Assembly (NCBI GenBank): GCA_013151275.1
Contig: JAADIP010000066.1
Span: 3,525-49,218 of the forward strand
DNA length: 45,694 bases
Reading direction: 5' to 3'
Source of the DNA: Calditrichota bacterium
GTDB taxonomy: Bacteria > Calditrichota > Calditrichia > Calditrichales > Calditrichaceae
Shown here: positions 15,688-24,600 of the stretch, one piece after another
Layout: the number at the start of each line of letters is the position of its first letter
Numbering within the stretch: position 1 is the stretch's first letter
Program-made: the position numbers and the translations under genes
The notes under the pieces: model-generated
What the model was told of the DNA's origin: nothing
Databases searched by the model: none
Seen by the model: only the letters and a program-made list of their open reading frames with translations

Positions 15688-16341
15688 ATGAAATTCTTTA
15701 TAGATACCGCAAATCTTGATCAGATTAAAGAAGCGGCAAGCCTGGGCGTTTTGGACGGAGTTACCACAAACCCCACTTTGATTTCAAAAGAACAGGGCGA
15801 GCCGGTCGAAATTTACCGCTCCATTTGCGAAGTGGTTGACGGACCCGTGAGCGCCGAAGCGATTTCTTTGGATCACGAAGGAATGGTGAAAGAAGCCAGA
15901 GAATTGGCGGCTATTCATCCGAACATTGTGGTTAAAATTCCCATGACCAAAGAGGGTTTAAAAGCCGTTAAAGTATTAGACGAAGAGGGCATACGCACCA
16001 ACGTTACTCTTGTTTTTTCTCCGATTCAGGCGCTTTTGGCAGCCAGAGCCGGAGCCACTTTTGTAAGTCCGTTCGTGGGAAGATTGGACGATATCGCCGC
16101 TCCCGGCATGGAGTTGATCGGACAGATCAAACAAATTTTTGATAATTACATGATCGAAGCCGAAATAATAGTCGCCAGCATTCGTCATCCGATGCATGTG
16201 GTGGAAGCCGCCATGTACGGAGCCGACATCGCTACCATTCCGTTTGCGGTAATCGAAAAGATGATCAGGCATCCTTTAACCGATATCGGTATCGAACGCT
16301 TTTTGGCGGATTGGGAAAAGGTGCAGCAACGGAATAAATAA
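15688..16341 (+). CDS. Fructose-6-phosphate aldolase / small transaldolase, copy 2
   Basis: A 217-aa tandem paralogue of the previous gene, identical in length and active-site Lys (VVKIPMT, K83). The two proteins differ mainly in surface segments (residues 40-75 and around 135). The last 54 coding bases before the C-terminal tail (16269-16322) are identical in DNA to 15487-15540, although synonymous changes are common elsewhere. That suggests recent gene conversion or constraint. A GGAAAGG ribosome site precedes the ATG. Both copies retain all recognisable catalytic residues, so neither looks like a pseudogene. Confidence 0.9.
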   Translation: MKFFIDTANLDQIKEAASLGVLDGVTTNPTLISKEQGEPVEIYRSICEVVDGPVSAEAISLDHEGMVKEARELAAIHPNIVVKIPMTKEGLKAVKVLDEEGIRTNVTLVFSPIQALLAARAGATFVSPFVGRLDDIAAPGMELIGQIKQIFDNYMIEAEIIVASIRHPMHVVEAAMYGADIATIPFAVIEKMIRHPLTDIGIERFLADWEKVQQRNK

Positions 16342-16502
16342 TCAGGGCGTTGCTTAACTTAGAGAAAACGAAAATTTGCGTTAAAATTTTATTCGTCTTT
16401 TTCGGATCAAAAAGACAGAGCGGAAGGAACCGACAAACGGTTGAAAATAAAATTGAAAGTTCTCAAGTACTTAAATAAAAAATAATAACCGGGTGGATTA
16501 AA

Positions 16503-17699
16503 ATGTTTAAATCATGGAAATTTTTTGTCGCTATCGGAATAGGATTGCTGGCGGGAATTTTATTAAAAGATTATCTGCCTTTCGGTTCTTCTTCCGATGG
16601 TCAAAATATCGACACCTCTCTGGTTACGCAGGCTAATGCGCAGCCGGTGGCGGGAACCGATTCGATTACCAGCCATCGTCAGAACGCCTTAACCCGCGCG
16701 GTGCAAATGGTCACTCCGGCTGTGGTTTCGATCAACGTAACCAAAATCGACCGCTATGTGCAGCACAATCCGTTTTTTGACGATCCTTTTTTCCGGCAGT
16801 TTTTTCCGGAATTGTTCAGCGACCGCATTGTCGAGCAACCGGTAAAATCCATCGGTTCGGGATTCATTATTTCGTCCGACGGTTATGTGGTGACCAACGA
16901 GCATGTGGTGGGGGAAGCGACCGAGATAATTGTAGCCATGTCCGACGGCAAGGAATATCCCGCGCAGTTGGTGGATAAGGATCGCGTTTCGGACATTGCC
17001 CTGCTTAAAATCGAAGGAAAATTCCCTTACATTCGCTTCGGAGACTCCGATCAAATTTTAATCGGAGAGTGGGCTATTGCGCTTGGCAATCCCTTCGGAT
17101 TATTTATCAGAAATCAACCCACCGTAACCGTCGGCGTTGTCAGCGCGGTAAACCGCGATTTTTCTCCGCTTGAAGGGCGAATTTACGAGGACATGATTCA
17201 AACCGACGCGGCGATCAACATGGGCAACAGCGGCGGTCCTCTTTGCAATGCCGACGGCGAAGTGATCGGAATGAATACGTTCATCTTTACCGGCGATCCG
17301 CAATCCCACGGCTCTGTGGGCATCGGATTTGCCATTCCCAGCAAGCGCATTCAGCAGGTGGTGGAAAAATTAAAGTTTCGCCGCGGCAAAGATAAAAATG
17401 TGTGGATCGGAATGTACGTCTCAAATCTCAATCCTTACATTGCGCGTTCGCTTGGTTATCCGTCAACCAGAGGCGTTTATGTCCGACGCATCGACCGCCA
17501 TAGTCCCGCCGAAAAAGCGGGGGTTAAATTGGGCGATATTATCGTCGAAATCAACGGGCAAGCCATTAACACTTACATGGATGCCGAAGCCATAATCCTC
17601 TCCCTTGATTTGCGGGTCGGGGACAAAATGCGCATTAAAGTATGGCGCAACGGTAAAATTTTGGATATAGATCTTGTTCTTGAAGAATATCCGCAATAA
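16503..17699 (+). CDS. Periplasmic serine protease of the HtrA/Deg family, one PDZ
   Basis: A 398-aa envelope protease/chaperone. Residues 7-27 form an N-terminal signal anchor (FFVAIGIGLLAGILL). The trypsin-like domain has the catalytic triad H134 (TNEHVV), D164 (SDIALLK) and S243 (GNSGGPL). A single PDZ domain covers about residues 300-395 (RGVYVRRIDRHSPAEKAGVKLGDIIVEING). A single PDZ and membrane anchor match DegS-like layout, but many HtrA proteins of other phyla share it. It degrades or senses misfolded envelope proteins. GGGTGG precedes ATG. It ends 18 bases before purC, so it may lead that operon or merely sit upstream. Confidence 0.93.
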   Translation: MFKSWKFFVAIGIGLLAGILLKDYLPFGSSSDGQNIDTSLVTQANAQPVAGTDSITSHRQNALTRAVQMVTPAVVSINVTKIDRYVQHNPFFDDPFFRQFFPELFSDRIVEQPVKSIGSGFIISSDGYVVTNEHVVGEATEIIVAMSDGKEYPAQLVDKDRVSDIALLKIEGKFPYIRFGDSDQILIGEWAIALGNPFGLFIRNQPTVTVGVVSAVNRDFSPLEGRIYEDMIQTDAAINMGNSGGPLCNADGEVIGMNTFIFTGDPQSHGSVGIGFAIPSKRIQQVVEKLKFRRGKDKNVWIGMYVSNLNPYIARSLGYPSTRGVYVRRIDRHSPAEKAGVKLGDIIVEINGQAINTYMDAEAIILSLDLRVGDKMRIKVWRNGKILDIDLVLEEYPQ

Positions 17700-17717
17700 A
17701 GAAAAGGAGTTAAGATA

Positions 17718-18422
17718 GTGCGTGGAGAATTATTCATCAAAGGTAAGAATAAGTGTCTTTATCGCACTTCAAACGAGCAGGTTCTGGCTCTGGAATTTAA
17801 GAACGAACAGTCAGAATACGACGGTGAAAAGCGGGTAAAATTCAAACAGAAGGCGGAATTACGCAAAGAGATTTGCAAAGCGATTTTCGAATATCTGGAA
17901 AGCTACCGCGTTTTCACCCACTATTTACGGGAAAACGGTTCTGACGAGCTGCTGGTTAAAAAATTAAAGATGTTCGATTTTTCCGTACAGGTCAGGAATG
18001 TGGCGGCGGGATTGTTCTGCCGGCGTTTTAATACGGAAGAAGGAAAAACGCTTTCTTATCCGGTAATCGAGTATTACCTGAAAGATCAGCAATTAAATGA
18101 ACCCATGATGACCGAAACGCATGTGTTTGCACTCGGATTAGCCACGCCGGATGAGCTGAGGCTGATCAATCGTCTGGCGTCCAAAGTAAATGTTGTTTTA
18201 AAAGCGATGTTTGAGCGTCGGGGCATGCTGCTGGCGGATTTGCGTCTGGAGTTCGGGAAGCACGGGACTCAGGTAATGGTCGGGGACGAAATAAGTCCGG
18301 AAACATTTCGCGTCCGTTTTTTGGAACAAGAAGACGGGCGGGGAAAAAACCGCCTTGATTTTACAAATTCGAATGCGGCGGAAGCGTATCAGTTTGTTTT
18401 GCAGAAAGTTAAAGGAAGGTGA
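17718..18422 (+). CDS. purC: SAICAR synthetase (PurC) family protein
   Basis: A 234-aa enzyme joining CAIR and aspartate with ATP in purine synthesis. Recognisable blocks are FSVQVRNVAAGLFCRRF (the NEVIVRN-like segment), LADLRLEFGKHG and VGDEISPETFRVRF, where the DEISPDT motif is conserved. Length matches single-domain PurC. The start is GTG 17718 with AGGAG 9 bases upstream. It sits 7 bases before the phosphatidylserine decarboxylase gene. A purine gene heading a phospholipid cluster is an unusual but not unknown neighbourhood. Some loops are divergent, so confidence is slightly below that for ordinary PurC. Confidence 0.82.
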   Translation: MRGELFIKGKNKCLYRTSNEQVLALEFKNEQSEYDGEKRVKFKQKAELRKEICKAIFEYLESYRVFTHYLRENGSDELLVKKLKMFDFSVQVRNVAAGLFCRRFNTEEGKTLSYPVIEYYLKDQQLNEPMMTETHVFALGLATPDELRLINRLASKVNVVLKAMFERRGMLLADLRLEFGKHGTQVMVGDEISPETFRVRFLEQEDGRGKNRLDFTNSNAAEAYQFVLQKVKGR

Positions 18423-18429
18423 ACCTTAT

Positions 18430-19077
18430 ATGATTGCCAGAGACGGAATTCCCATAATTATCGGTACCGGAATAATTTTTATTGTCCTGTTGGCAATTAC
18501 GCTCATTGTTAAACACGTCGCTTTATGGATTATTACCATTCCCGTGGGTGTGTTTTTCGTTTTTAATTTTTTCTTTTTCCGCGATCCTGAACGTTCGTTC
18601 AAAGGACCGGATAACGTGATTGTAGCTCCGGCGGACGGAAAAGTTATTTTGATAACCGAAGAAGAAGAGCCTTATTTTTTTAAAGGGAGAGCGAAAAAAA
18701 TAAGTATATTCATGTCGGTTTTTAATTGTCATGTCAACCGAATTCCGGCGGACGGGACGGTTGATTTTCTGAAATATAAACCGGGTCAATTTTTAGCCGC
18801 TTTTAATCATCGTTCGGGAGAAGAAAACGAACAACAGATAATCGGAATAACCACGCCTTACGGAAAAATCCTGTTTAAACAGATCGCGGGATTGATTGCC
18901 AGAAGAATTGTGTGTAAGTTGCAGGAGGGTCAAAAAGTCCGGCGAACGCAGCGGTTTGGCATGATCCGGTACGGTTCTCGTCTGGATGTATTTCTTCCGT
19001 TATCGGCTGAAATAAAGGTGAAACTCAATCAAACCACCCGCGCCGGCGAAACCGTAATAGGAGAATTTAAACGATGA
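18430..19077 (+). CDS. psd: Phosphatidylserine decarboxylase proenzyme, short type
   Basis: A 215-aa membrane-associated enzyme converting phosphatidylserine to phosphatidylethanolamine. Two hydrophobic segments lie in residues 7-50, followed by FRDPER, VAPADGKV, FMSVFNCHVNR and the self-cleavage site at G182-S183 in RYGSRLDVFLP. Cleavage there creates the pyruvoyl group. This is the short PSD-A type found in many bacteria and archaea. I chose ATG 18430 with AAGGAAGG upstream; longer in-frame starts inside purC are unlikely. It overlaps pssA by 4 bases, coupling two consecutive steps of one pathway. Confidence 0.93.
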   Translation: MIARDGIPIIIGTGIIFIVLLAITLIVKHVALWIITIPVGVFFVFNFFFFRDPERSFKGPDNVIVAPADGKVILITEEEEPYFFKGRAKKISIFMSVFNCHVNRIPADGTVDFLKYKPGQFLAAFNHRSGEENEQQIIGITTPYGKILFKQIAGLIARRIVCKLQEGQKVRRTQRFGMIRYGSRLDVFLPLSAEIKVKLNQTTRAGETVIGEFKR

Positions 19078-19799
19078 TCAAAGTTCCGCGAACTATCGTG
19101 CCCAGTTTTTTTACCATCGCCAATATGTTTTTTGGCTTTATGGCTGTAATTTATGCCGTAAAAACCCAGAATTTTGTTTTCTCTTCCTGGTTGATTTTGA
19201 TGGCTGCGTTTTTAGACACCATGGATGGACGCGTGGCTCGTTTTGTACAGGGAAGCAGCAAGTTTGGCGTTGAATACGACTCTTTAGCCGATGTCATTTC
19301 CTTCGGAATGGCGCCCTCGGTTTTGATTTATTTTTACTATTTCAAAAATTGGGGAACAGTCGGGCTGTTCATCAGTTTTTTTCCGCTTCTTTTTGCCAGT
19401 ATCCGGCTTGCCCGGTTTAACGTGGATTTAAAGGGTTTTGATAAAACGGTTTTTACCGGTTTACCGTCGCCCGCGGCTGCCATAACCATCGCCTCTTATT
19501 TTATTTTTATGGATACATATTTCCCGGACAAGGTTTTCCCGAAATACCTTTTTGTGCTTACGGTGCTCGTCTCGGTTTTAATGGTCAGCACTATCCGCTA
19601 CGATGTTTTGCCGAAATTTACGTTTAAGGGAACAACCACGCAGAAAGTGGGTTTCTTTATTGTGATACTGGCAATTATTACGCTGATTATCGAACCGCAA
19701 ACACTGCTTTTGCCTTATACTTTGTTTTATGTGTTCAGCGGTCTGATACGCTTTTTAATACGACTCAGTCAGGGAAAACGCCTGGGAGGAACAGTTTAA
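19074..19799 (+). CDS. pssA: CDP-diacylglycerol-serine O-phosphatidyltransferase
   Basis: A 241-aa integral-membrane enzyme making phosphatidylserine from CDP-diacylglycerol and serine. The CDP-alcohol phosphatidyltransferase motif is complete: D51-G52, A55-R56, G65, D69 and D73 in TMDGRVARF and KFGVEYDSLAD. Several further membrane segments follow. The ATG overlaps the psd stop (ATGA). Together with Psd it forms a self-contained phosphatidylethanolamine module. Confidence 0.94.
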   Translation: MIKVPRTIVPSFFTIANMFFGFMAVIYAVKTQNFVFSSWLILMAAFLDTMDGRVARFVQGSSKFGVEYDSLADVISFGMAPSVLIYFYYFKNWGTVGLFISFFPLLFASIRLARFNVDLKGFDKTVFTGLPSPAAAITIASYFIFMDTYFPDKVFPKYLFVLTVLVSVLMVSTIRYDVLPKFTFKGTTTQKVGFFIVILAIITLIIEPQTLLLPYTLFYVFSGLIRFLIRLSQGKRLGGTV

Positions 19800-19818
19800 T
19801 CAAAAAGGCGGGTTTATT

Positions 19819-20082
19819 ATGGGTAAAAAAAGTCTTGGATGGATAATTTTAATCATCTTTCTGGGAGCGTTACTCGGTTCGGCATTGGGCGAAATTATTG
19901 CTTATTTAATTCCTAACGGCGTGGTTCAGCAGTTTTTTTTAACGTCGGCGCAGGCGCACTTCGGACCGGCGACTTTGAATATTGTGATTTTAACCTTAAC
20001 CTTCGGGTTTAGTTTTAAATTAAACGTAATAGGCATTATCGGCATTATGATAGCAGCCTATCTTTTAAAGTGGGTTAATTAA
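19819..20082 (+). CDS. Small membrane protein, DUF4321-like
   Basis: An 87-aa protein with two or three membrane helices (residues 8-28, 55-70 and 70-85). It starts MGKKSLGWIILIIFLGALLGSALGE, then a region around AHFGPATLNIVILTLTFGFSFKLN. This matches my memory of DUF4321 proteins, conserved but uncharacterised small membrane proteins with a Gly-rich first helix and a conserved GE. It lies 19 bases after pssA and 17 before tatA, inside the operon. Confidence 0.75.
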   Translation: MGKKSLGWIILIIFLGALLGSALGEIIAYLIPNGVVQQFFLTSAQAHFGPATLNIVILTLTFGFSFKLNVIGIIGIMIAAYLLKWVN

Positions 20083-20099
20083 AAACATGAGGTGGTAAT

Positions 20100-20366
20100 A
20101 TGTTTGGAATAGGAACTTCCGAATTATTGATTATTCTGTTTATCATTTTATTGATATTCGGATCGAAAAAGTTGCCCGAATTAGCGCAGGGTTTGGGTCG
20201 CGGAATTCGCGAATTCAAAAAGGCAACCAACGAAATTCAGGACGAACTGGATTTGAACAAACCGTTGGATACTCCGAGCGCGGAATCCAAAAAAGATAAA
20301 GTCAGCGACGAAGAACATCCTTCGGAAAAAGACGAAAATTCCGAAACGACTAAAGAAAAAGAATAA
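20100..20366 (+). CDS. tatA: Twin-arginine translocase subunit TatA/TatE
   Basis: An 88-aa protein with the TatA layout: a short N-terminal membrane helix (residues 5-20), the [23 protein letters not shown] hinge and amphipathic helix, and a charged Glu/Lys-rich tail. TatA polymerises around the TatBC receptor to pass folded proteins across the inner membrane. GAGGTGG lies 5 bases before ATG. No tatC is in the window. It is followed 5 bases later by gatA. Confidence 0.92.
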   Translation: MFGIGTSELLIILFIILLIFGSKKLPELAQGLGRGIREFKKATNEIQDELDLNKPLDTPSAESKKDKVSDEEHPSEKDENSETTKEKE

Positions 20367-20371
20367 ACACG

Positions 20372-21787
20372 ATGCCTATGGATATTAAGGAAACTCTGAA
20401 CGCGGTTAAACAGAGAAAACTTTCGGTTAAACAAAGAGTCGAACGGGCTTTAAAGACAATCGAAGACCATAAGGATTTGAATGCTTTTACGCAGGTTTTT
20501 GCCGAAGAGGCTCTGGAAAAAGCAAAAATTCTCGACGACAGATTAGCCGCAGGAAAAGAGACCGGCGCTCTTGCCGGCGTGATTATGGCTATTAAAGACA
20601 ATATCAATATCAAAGATCATAAAACAACCTGCGCCAGTAAAATTTTGGAAAGTTTTATCTCTCCCTTCGACGCCACGGTAATCGAAAAGCTTAAGGCGGC
20701 GGACGTTATTTTTATCGGTAAGACCAACATGGACGAATTCGCCATGGGGTCTTCCAGCGAAAATTCCATATTTGGCGCGGTTAAGAATCCTCACGACCCC
20801 GAACGTGTGGCAGGAGGATCGAGCGGCGGTTCGGCTGTCGCCGTGGCAATCGGCGCCTGTGACGCGGCTTTGGGAAGCGAAACGGGCGGCTCTATTCGTC
20901 AACCGGCGTCCTTTACCGGTTTGGTCGGCGTTAAACCCACTTACGGGCGGGTGTCCCGTTACGGATTAGTAGCCTACGCCTCTTCATTGGATCAAATCGG
21001 CGCATTTGCCAAAACCTCGGAAGACGCCGCTTTGATCTTAAAAACAATTGCCGGACACGACGTTCACGATTCAACTTCCGCCACCGAGCCGGTTCCGGAT
21101 TACGATCGGGTTGTGGGAAAAGAAATCAAAGGTCTGAAAATCGGTTTGCCCGAAGAATATTTTGCCGAAGGTCTTGATCCCGAAATACGTTCCGGAATAA
21201 TGAACGCCGTCCGGCGGCTGGAAAAAGAGGGCGCTAAAATAGAAACCTTTAGTCTGCCGCAAACGCGTTATGCCATTGCCACCTACTACATCATTGCCAC
21301 TGCCGAGGCGTCCTCGAACCTGGCGCGTTACGACGGCGTTCGTTATGGCTACCGCGCTCAGGATGCCGGAGATTTAAACGAGATGTACGAAAAGACGCGC
21401 AGCGAAGGCTTTGGCGAAGAGGTTAAACGGAGAATCCTTTTGGGAACCTACGTGCTCTCGGCGGGTTATTACGACGCCTATTACAAAAAGGCGATGCAGG
21501 TGCGCCGTTTAATCAAAGACGAGTTAAATTCCGCCTTTCAAAAATACGACGCCATTGTTACGCCCACCACGCCGACAACGGCTTTTCGTCTCGGCGAAAA
21601 GATCGATGATCCTTTAACCATGTATTTGATGGATATTTACACCGTAACCGCCAATTTAGCCGGGATCTGCGCAATGAATGTGCCGGTTGGTAAAAATTCC
21701 GACCGACTGCCGTTTGGGTTGCAAATTATGGCGCCGGCTTTCAAAGAAGACCGCCTGTTTCAGCTCGGCGCTTTTTTTGAAAAATAG
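20372..21787 (+). CDS. gatA: Aspartyl/glutamyl-tRNA amidotransferase subunit A
   Basis: A 471-aa amidase-signature enzyme that releases ammonia from glutamine for transamidation of Glu-tRNA-Gln or Asp-tRNA-Asn. The Ser-cisSer-Lys triad is K75 (AIKDNIN), S150 (GGSSGGS) and S174 (ETGGSIRQPAS), with the same spacing as in characterised GatA. Start 20372 or 20378 (both ATG, two residues apart). Last gene of the purC-to-gatA run. gatB follows on the same strand, separated by a hairpin, and gatC is not seen nearby. Confidence 0.94.
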   Translation: MPMDIKETLNAVKQRKLSVKQRVERALKTIEDHKDLNAFTQVFAEEALEKAKILDDRLAAGKETGALAGVIMAIKDNINIKDHKTTCASKILESFISPFDATVIEKLKAADVIFIGKTNMDEFAMGSSSENSIFGAVKNPHDPERVAGGSSGGSAVAVAIGACDAALGSETGGSIRQPASFTGLVGVKPTYGRVSRYGLVAYASSLDQIGAFAKTSEDAALILKTIAGHDVHDSTSATEPVPDYDRVVGKEIKGLKIGLPEEYFAEGLDPEIRSGIMNAVRRLEKEGAKIETFSLPQTRYAIATYYIIATAEASSNLARYDGVRYGYRAQDAGDLNEMYEKTRSEGFGEEVKRRILLGTYVLSAGYYDAYYKKAMQVRRLIKDELNSAFQKYDAIVTPTTPTTAFRLGEKIDDPLTMYLMDIYTVTANLAGICAMNVPVGKNSDRLPFGLQIMAPAFKEDRLFQLGAFFEK

Positions 21788-21792
21788 ATACA

Positions 21793-21825
21793 TTTTCCGA
21801 AAATTCAAATTTCGGAAAAGTTTTT
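21793..21825 (+). terminator. Terminator or attenuator between gatA and gatB
   Basis: TTTTCCGAAA (21793-21802) pairs with TTTCGGAAAA (21810-21819) across a 7-base loop, followed by GTTTTTC. It lies only 6 bases after the gatA stop and 40 bases before gatB, so it could reduce read-through between two subunits of one enzyme. Confidence 0.55.
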
Positions 21826-21865
21826 CTGAACTGAAGTCTCATCAACAAAACAAAGCGAATTATAC

Positions 21866-23305
21866 ATGGAATATGAAGTTGTCATAGGTTTGGAAGTTCA
21901 TACGCAGTTGCTTACCGAATCGAAGATTTTTTGCGGTTGCAGCACCAAATTCGGCTCCGAGCCCAATACGCAGACCTGTCCGGTTTGCCTCGGAATGCCG
22001 GGCGTTCTGCCCGTTCTGAACAGAAAAGTGGTTGAATTTGCCGTGCGTCTGGGTCTTGCCACGCACTGTCAAATCCGCCGCAACAACCGTTTTGCGCGTA
22101 AAAATTACTTTTATCCCGACCTTCCCAAAGGCTATCAAATTTCGCAATTCGAAGAGCCGATTTGCGAAAACGGCTATGTGGAAATCGAAACGGAAAACGG
22201 TAAAAAGCGCGTCGGTCTGATCCGGATTCACATGGAAGAAGACGCCGGCAAGTCCGTACACGATGAAGCCTACGTCGGTTCCGAAGAAACGCTGATCGAT
22301 TTGAATCGTTGCGGAGTGCCTTTGTTAGAAATCGTGAGCGCGCCGGATATCAGAAGTCCGCACGAAGCGCACGCCTATTTGACCAAATTGCGTCAATTGG
22401 TGCGCTATCTGGAAATCAGCGACGGCAACATGGAAGAAGGCAGTTTTCGCTGCGACGCCAATATCAGCGTCCGCCCGGTCGGACAAACCACGTTGGGAAC
22501 CCGCACGGAATTGAAAAATATGAACTCGTTTGCCCATGTTCAAAAAGCGCTGGATTACGAAATCAATCGACAGATAAATCTGCTAAAAAACGGTCAGCAG
22601 GTGGAGCAAAATACATTGTTGTGGGACCCGCAAAAAAACGAAGCCCGTCCCATGCGCGGCAAAGAAGAATCGCATGATTACCGCTATTTCCCTGAGCCCG
22701 ATCTGGTGCCCGTATTTCTGGACGCGCCCTGGTTCGATTCCATTAAAAGCGCTCTTCCCGAATTGCCGGATAAAAAATTCGAACGGTTCTTATCGCAGTA
22801 CAATTTACCCGCGTACGACACCGCCATTTTAACCGAAAGCCGCGATCTTGCCGATTACTTTGAGCAGACGGCAAAACACTTTACCGATTACAAAATGATC
22901 AGCAACTGGATGCTGGGCGAAGTGGCTCGTACTTTAAATGAACAAAAAATCACCATAAACGAATTTCCGTTGACTCCGCAACGATTAGCCTCGCTCCTGA
23001 AAGCCATTGACACCAATGTGATAAGTACCAGCGCGGCAAAAAAGGTGTTTGAGTACCTGCTCTCCAACGAGGTTTCGGTTGACGAGGCAATCGAAAAATT
23101 GGGATTAAAACAAATCTCCGACGAAAGCCGGATCGAAGCTTATGTTGATCAGGTGCTGAGCGAATTTACAAACGAGGTCGAAGCTTACAAAAACGGCAAA
23201 ACCAAAGTGATAGGATTTTTGGTGGGACAGGTAATGCGGCTTTCTAAAGGAAAAGCCAATCCGCAAATGGTGAGTTCGTTGTTGCGAAAAAAACTGGAGG
23301 CTTAA
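21866..23305 (+). CDS. gatB: Aspartyl/glutamyl-tRNA amidotransferase subunit B
   Basis: A 479-aa kinase/transamidase subunit that phosphorylates the mischarged aminoacyl-tRNA and uses ammonia from GatA. The N-terminal YEVVIGLEVHTQLLTESKIF is a family hallmark. The zinc cysteines C23, C25, C38 and C41 are all present (FCGC, CPVC). The YqeY-like tail (last 150 residues) ends VSSLLRKKLEA. No strong ribosome site before ATG 21866. Head of a unit with an ICMT-like gene 6 bases downstream. Confidence 0.95.
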   Translation: MEYEVVIGLEVHTQLLTESKIFCGCSTKFGSEPNTQTCPVCLGMPGVLPVLNRKVVEFAVRLGLATHCQIRRNNRFARKNYFYPDLPKGYQISQFEEPICENGYVEIETENGKKRVGLIRIHMEEDAGKSVHDEAYVGSEETLIDLNRCGVPLLEIVSAPDIRSPHEAHAYLTKLRQLVRYLEISDGNMEEGSFRCDANISVRPVGQTTLGTRTELKNMNSFAHVQKALDYEINRQINLLKNGQQVEQNTLLWDPQKNEARPMRGKEESHDYRYFPEPDLVPVFLDAPWFDSIKSALPELPDKKFERFLSQYNLPAYDTAILTESRDLADYFEQTAKHFTDYKMISNWMLGEVARTLNEQKITINEFPLTPQRLASLLKAIDTNVISTSAAKKVFEYLLSNEVSVDEAIEKLGLKQISDESRIEAYVDQVLSEFTNEVEAYKNGKTKVIGFLVGQVMRLSKGKANPQMVSSLLRKKLEA

Positions 23306-23311
23306 CGCTTC

Positions 23312-23782
23312 ATGAAATCACGCCAGGGCGAGCATCCCTTTAACCACGCCGGACAATTAATCTTTTTGGTGCTCTTCTTAGCGTTCTGGATCGGGGATTC
23401 GTTTGTTCTGCGCTTGACATTATTCAATTCAACGCCCTTTTTCATGATTATTCGTTGGATCGTTTTGATTTTCTGTTTTAGCCTCTCGTTCTACCTAATG
23501 AAAAGCGGACATCGGGTGTTTGATAATGAAAAAGACGAAAATGCATTAATCACAGACGGCGCATTCCGTTTTGTACGCCATCCCATTTATTCGGGGATTC
23601 TTCTGATTTATTTGGGACTTTCGTTATTTACCGGTTCGTTGATCAGCCTTGTTTTGACGGGCGTTATTTTTTTCTTTTACAATTACATCGCGGGCTATGA
23701 AGAATCGTATCTGGAAAAACGGTTTGGTCGGCGGTACGAAGTTTACAAAGAGAAAACCGGGAAGTGGATTCCGAAAAGGTAA
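23312..23782 (+). CDS. Isoprenylcysteine carboxyl methyltransferase-like membrane methyltransferase
   Basis: A 156-aa inner-membrane protein with four or five helices. The C-terminal SAM-binding block FRFVRHPIYSGILLIYLG and the final EESYLEKRFGRRYEVYKEKTGKW are characteristic of the ICMT/PEMT/NnrU-like family. Bacterial members methylate unknown membrane or lipid substrates; the family name does not prove prenyl-cysteine chemistry. GGAGG overlaps the gatB stop, giving good coupling. Confidence 0.85.
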   Translation: MKSRQGEHPFNHAGQLIFLVLFLAFWIGDSFVLRLTLFNSTPFFMIIRWIVLIFCFSLSFYLMKSGHRVFDNEKDENALITDGAFRFVRHPIYSGILLIYLGLSLFTGSLISLVLTGVIFFFYNYIAGYEESYLEKRFGRRYEVYKEKTGKWIPKR

Positions 23783-23820
23783 AAACAATTTGCGTGAAAT
23801 TTACCGGACGGCGGAGTAAA

Positions 23821-24600
23821 TTGAAACATAAGGCGCGGAAAAAATATTTTTTAAGATTTTTCGTTTTGACGTTGTTTGTTTTCGTTTCTGTCAAAAGTCT
23901 TCCGGCTCAGGATTCGTCAAAAACAAAGATTCTCGGAATTAAACCGAATTATCTGCAATTCTCGCCGCTGTTTTTAAAGGGCGATTCGCTGCATTTGCAA
24001 TTAAAATATCCGAAACCGCGCCTTAAAATTCCTCAGCAATACTATGATCTGAATAATGTGATACCGAAAAATCCTTTGCTTATGGATTACAGGGGGAGTT
24101 CGTATTACACGCCGTCTCTGGTAAAAAGAAAGATGTCGCTGATTATGAATCGTCCCACGCCCGGAGAGGTGTTTCCCATTTTGCCCATTGCCCTGATCGC
24201 GGCAAAATTAGCTTTACAGCAAATTGAAATAAAAAAGAAAATCGAAATCAAACCTCAGGACTATTTTATTCCCCGTAAATACTGGGCTATCTTAAAAGCT
24301 CTCTGGAAAAAGTCGCCGCAGACAGCCATAGAACTTTATCAGATTCCGGAGATCAGAAAAGAACGCACCGTTGAAATTCTGAAACAGGATCTGGAATTTT
24401 TAGCGGATCACAAACTCGTTAAACCGCGAAAATCGCCCAATGAACCCGTTCTCTATTTTGTCGCTCAGTCGCGCGGCAAAGCCATTGAATTGCTGAATCG
24501 CGCGTTGCAGAACGATCTTTATTCTTTAAAACAAAAAAAACGCTGGCTCGATCTTCGCGATTACATTTTAAACGACGATGAAAGCGCCGATGAAAATTGA
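23821..24600 (+). CDS. Exported protein of unknown function
   Basis: A 259-aa protein with a clear signal peptide when started at TTG 23821, which has GGAG 4 bases upstream: KHKARKKYFLRFF, a hydrophobic core, then SLPAQD. An in-frame GTG at 23764 would bury the signal behind 19 residues and overlap the methyltransferase gene. The mature part has Pro-rich stretches (LKYPKPRLKIPQQYY) and a helical, winged-helix-like segment at about residues 155-235 (KYWAILKALWKKSPQTAIEL). A helix-turn-helix in an exported protein would be odd, so it is only a resemblance. Function unrecognised. It overlaps the isoaspartyl peptidase gene by 23 bases. Confidence 0.7.
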   Translation: MKHKARKKYFLRFFVLTLFVFVSVKSLPAQDSSKTKILGIKPNYLQFSPLFLKGDSLHLQLKYPKPRLKIPQQYYDLNNVIPKNPLLMDYRGSSYYTPSLVKRKMSLIMNRPTPGEVFPILPIALIAAKLALQQIEIKKKIEIKPQDYFIPRKYWAILKALWKKSPQTAIELYQIPEIRKERTVEILKQDLEFLADHKLVKPRKSPNEPVLYFVAQSRGKAIELLNRALQNDLYSLKQKKRWLDLRDYILNDDESADEN

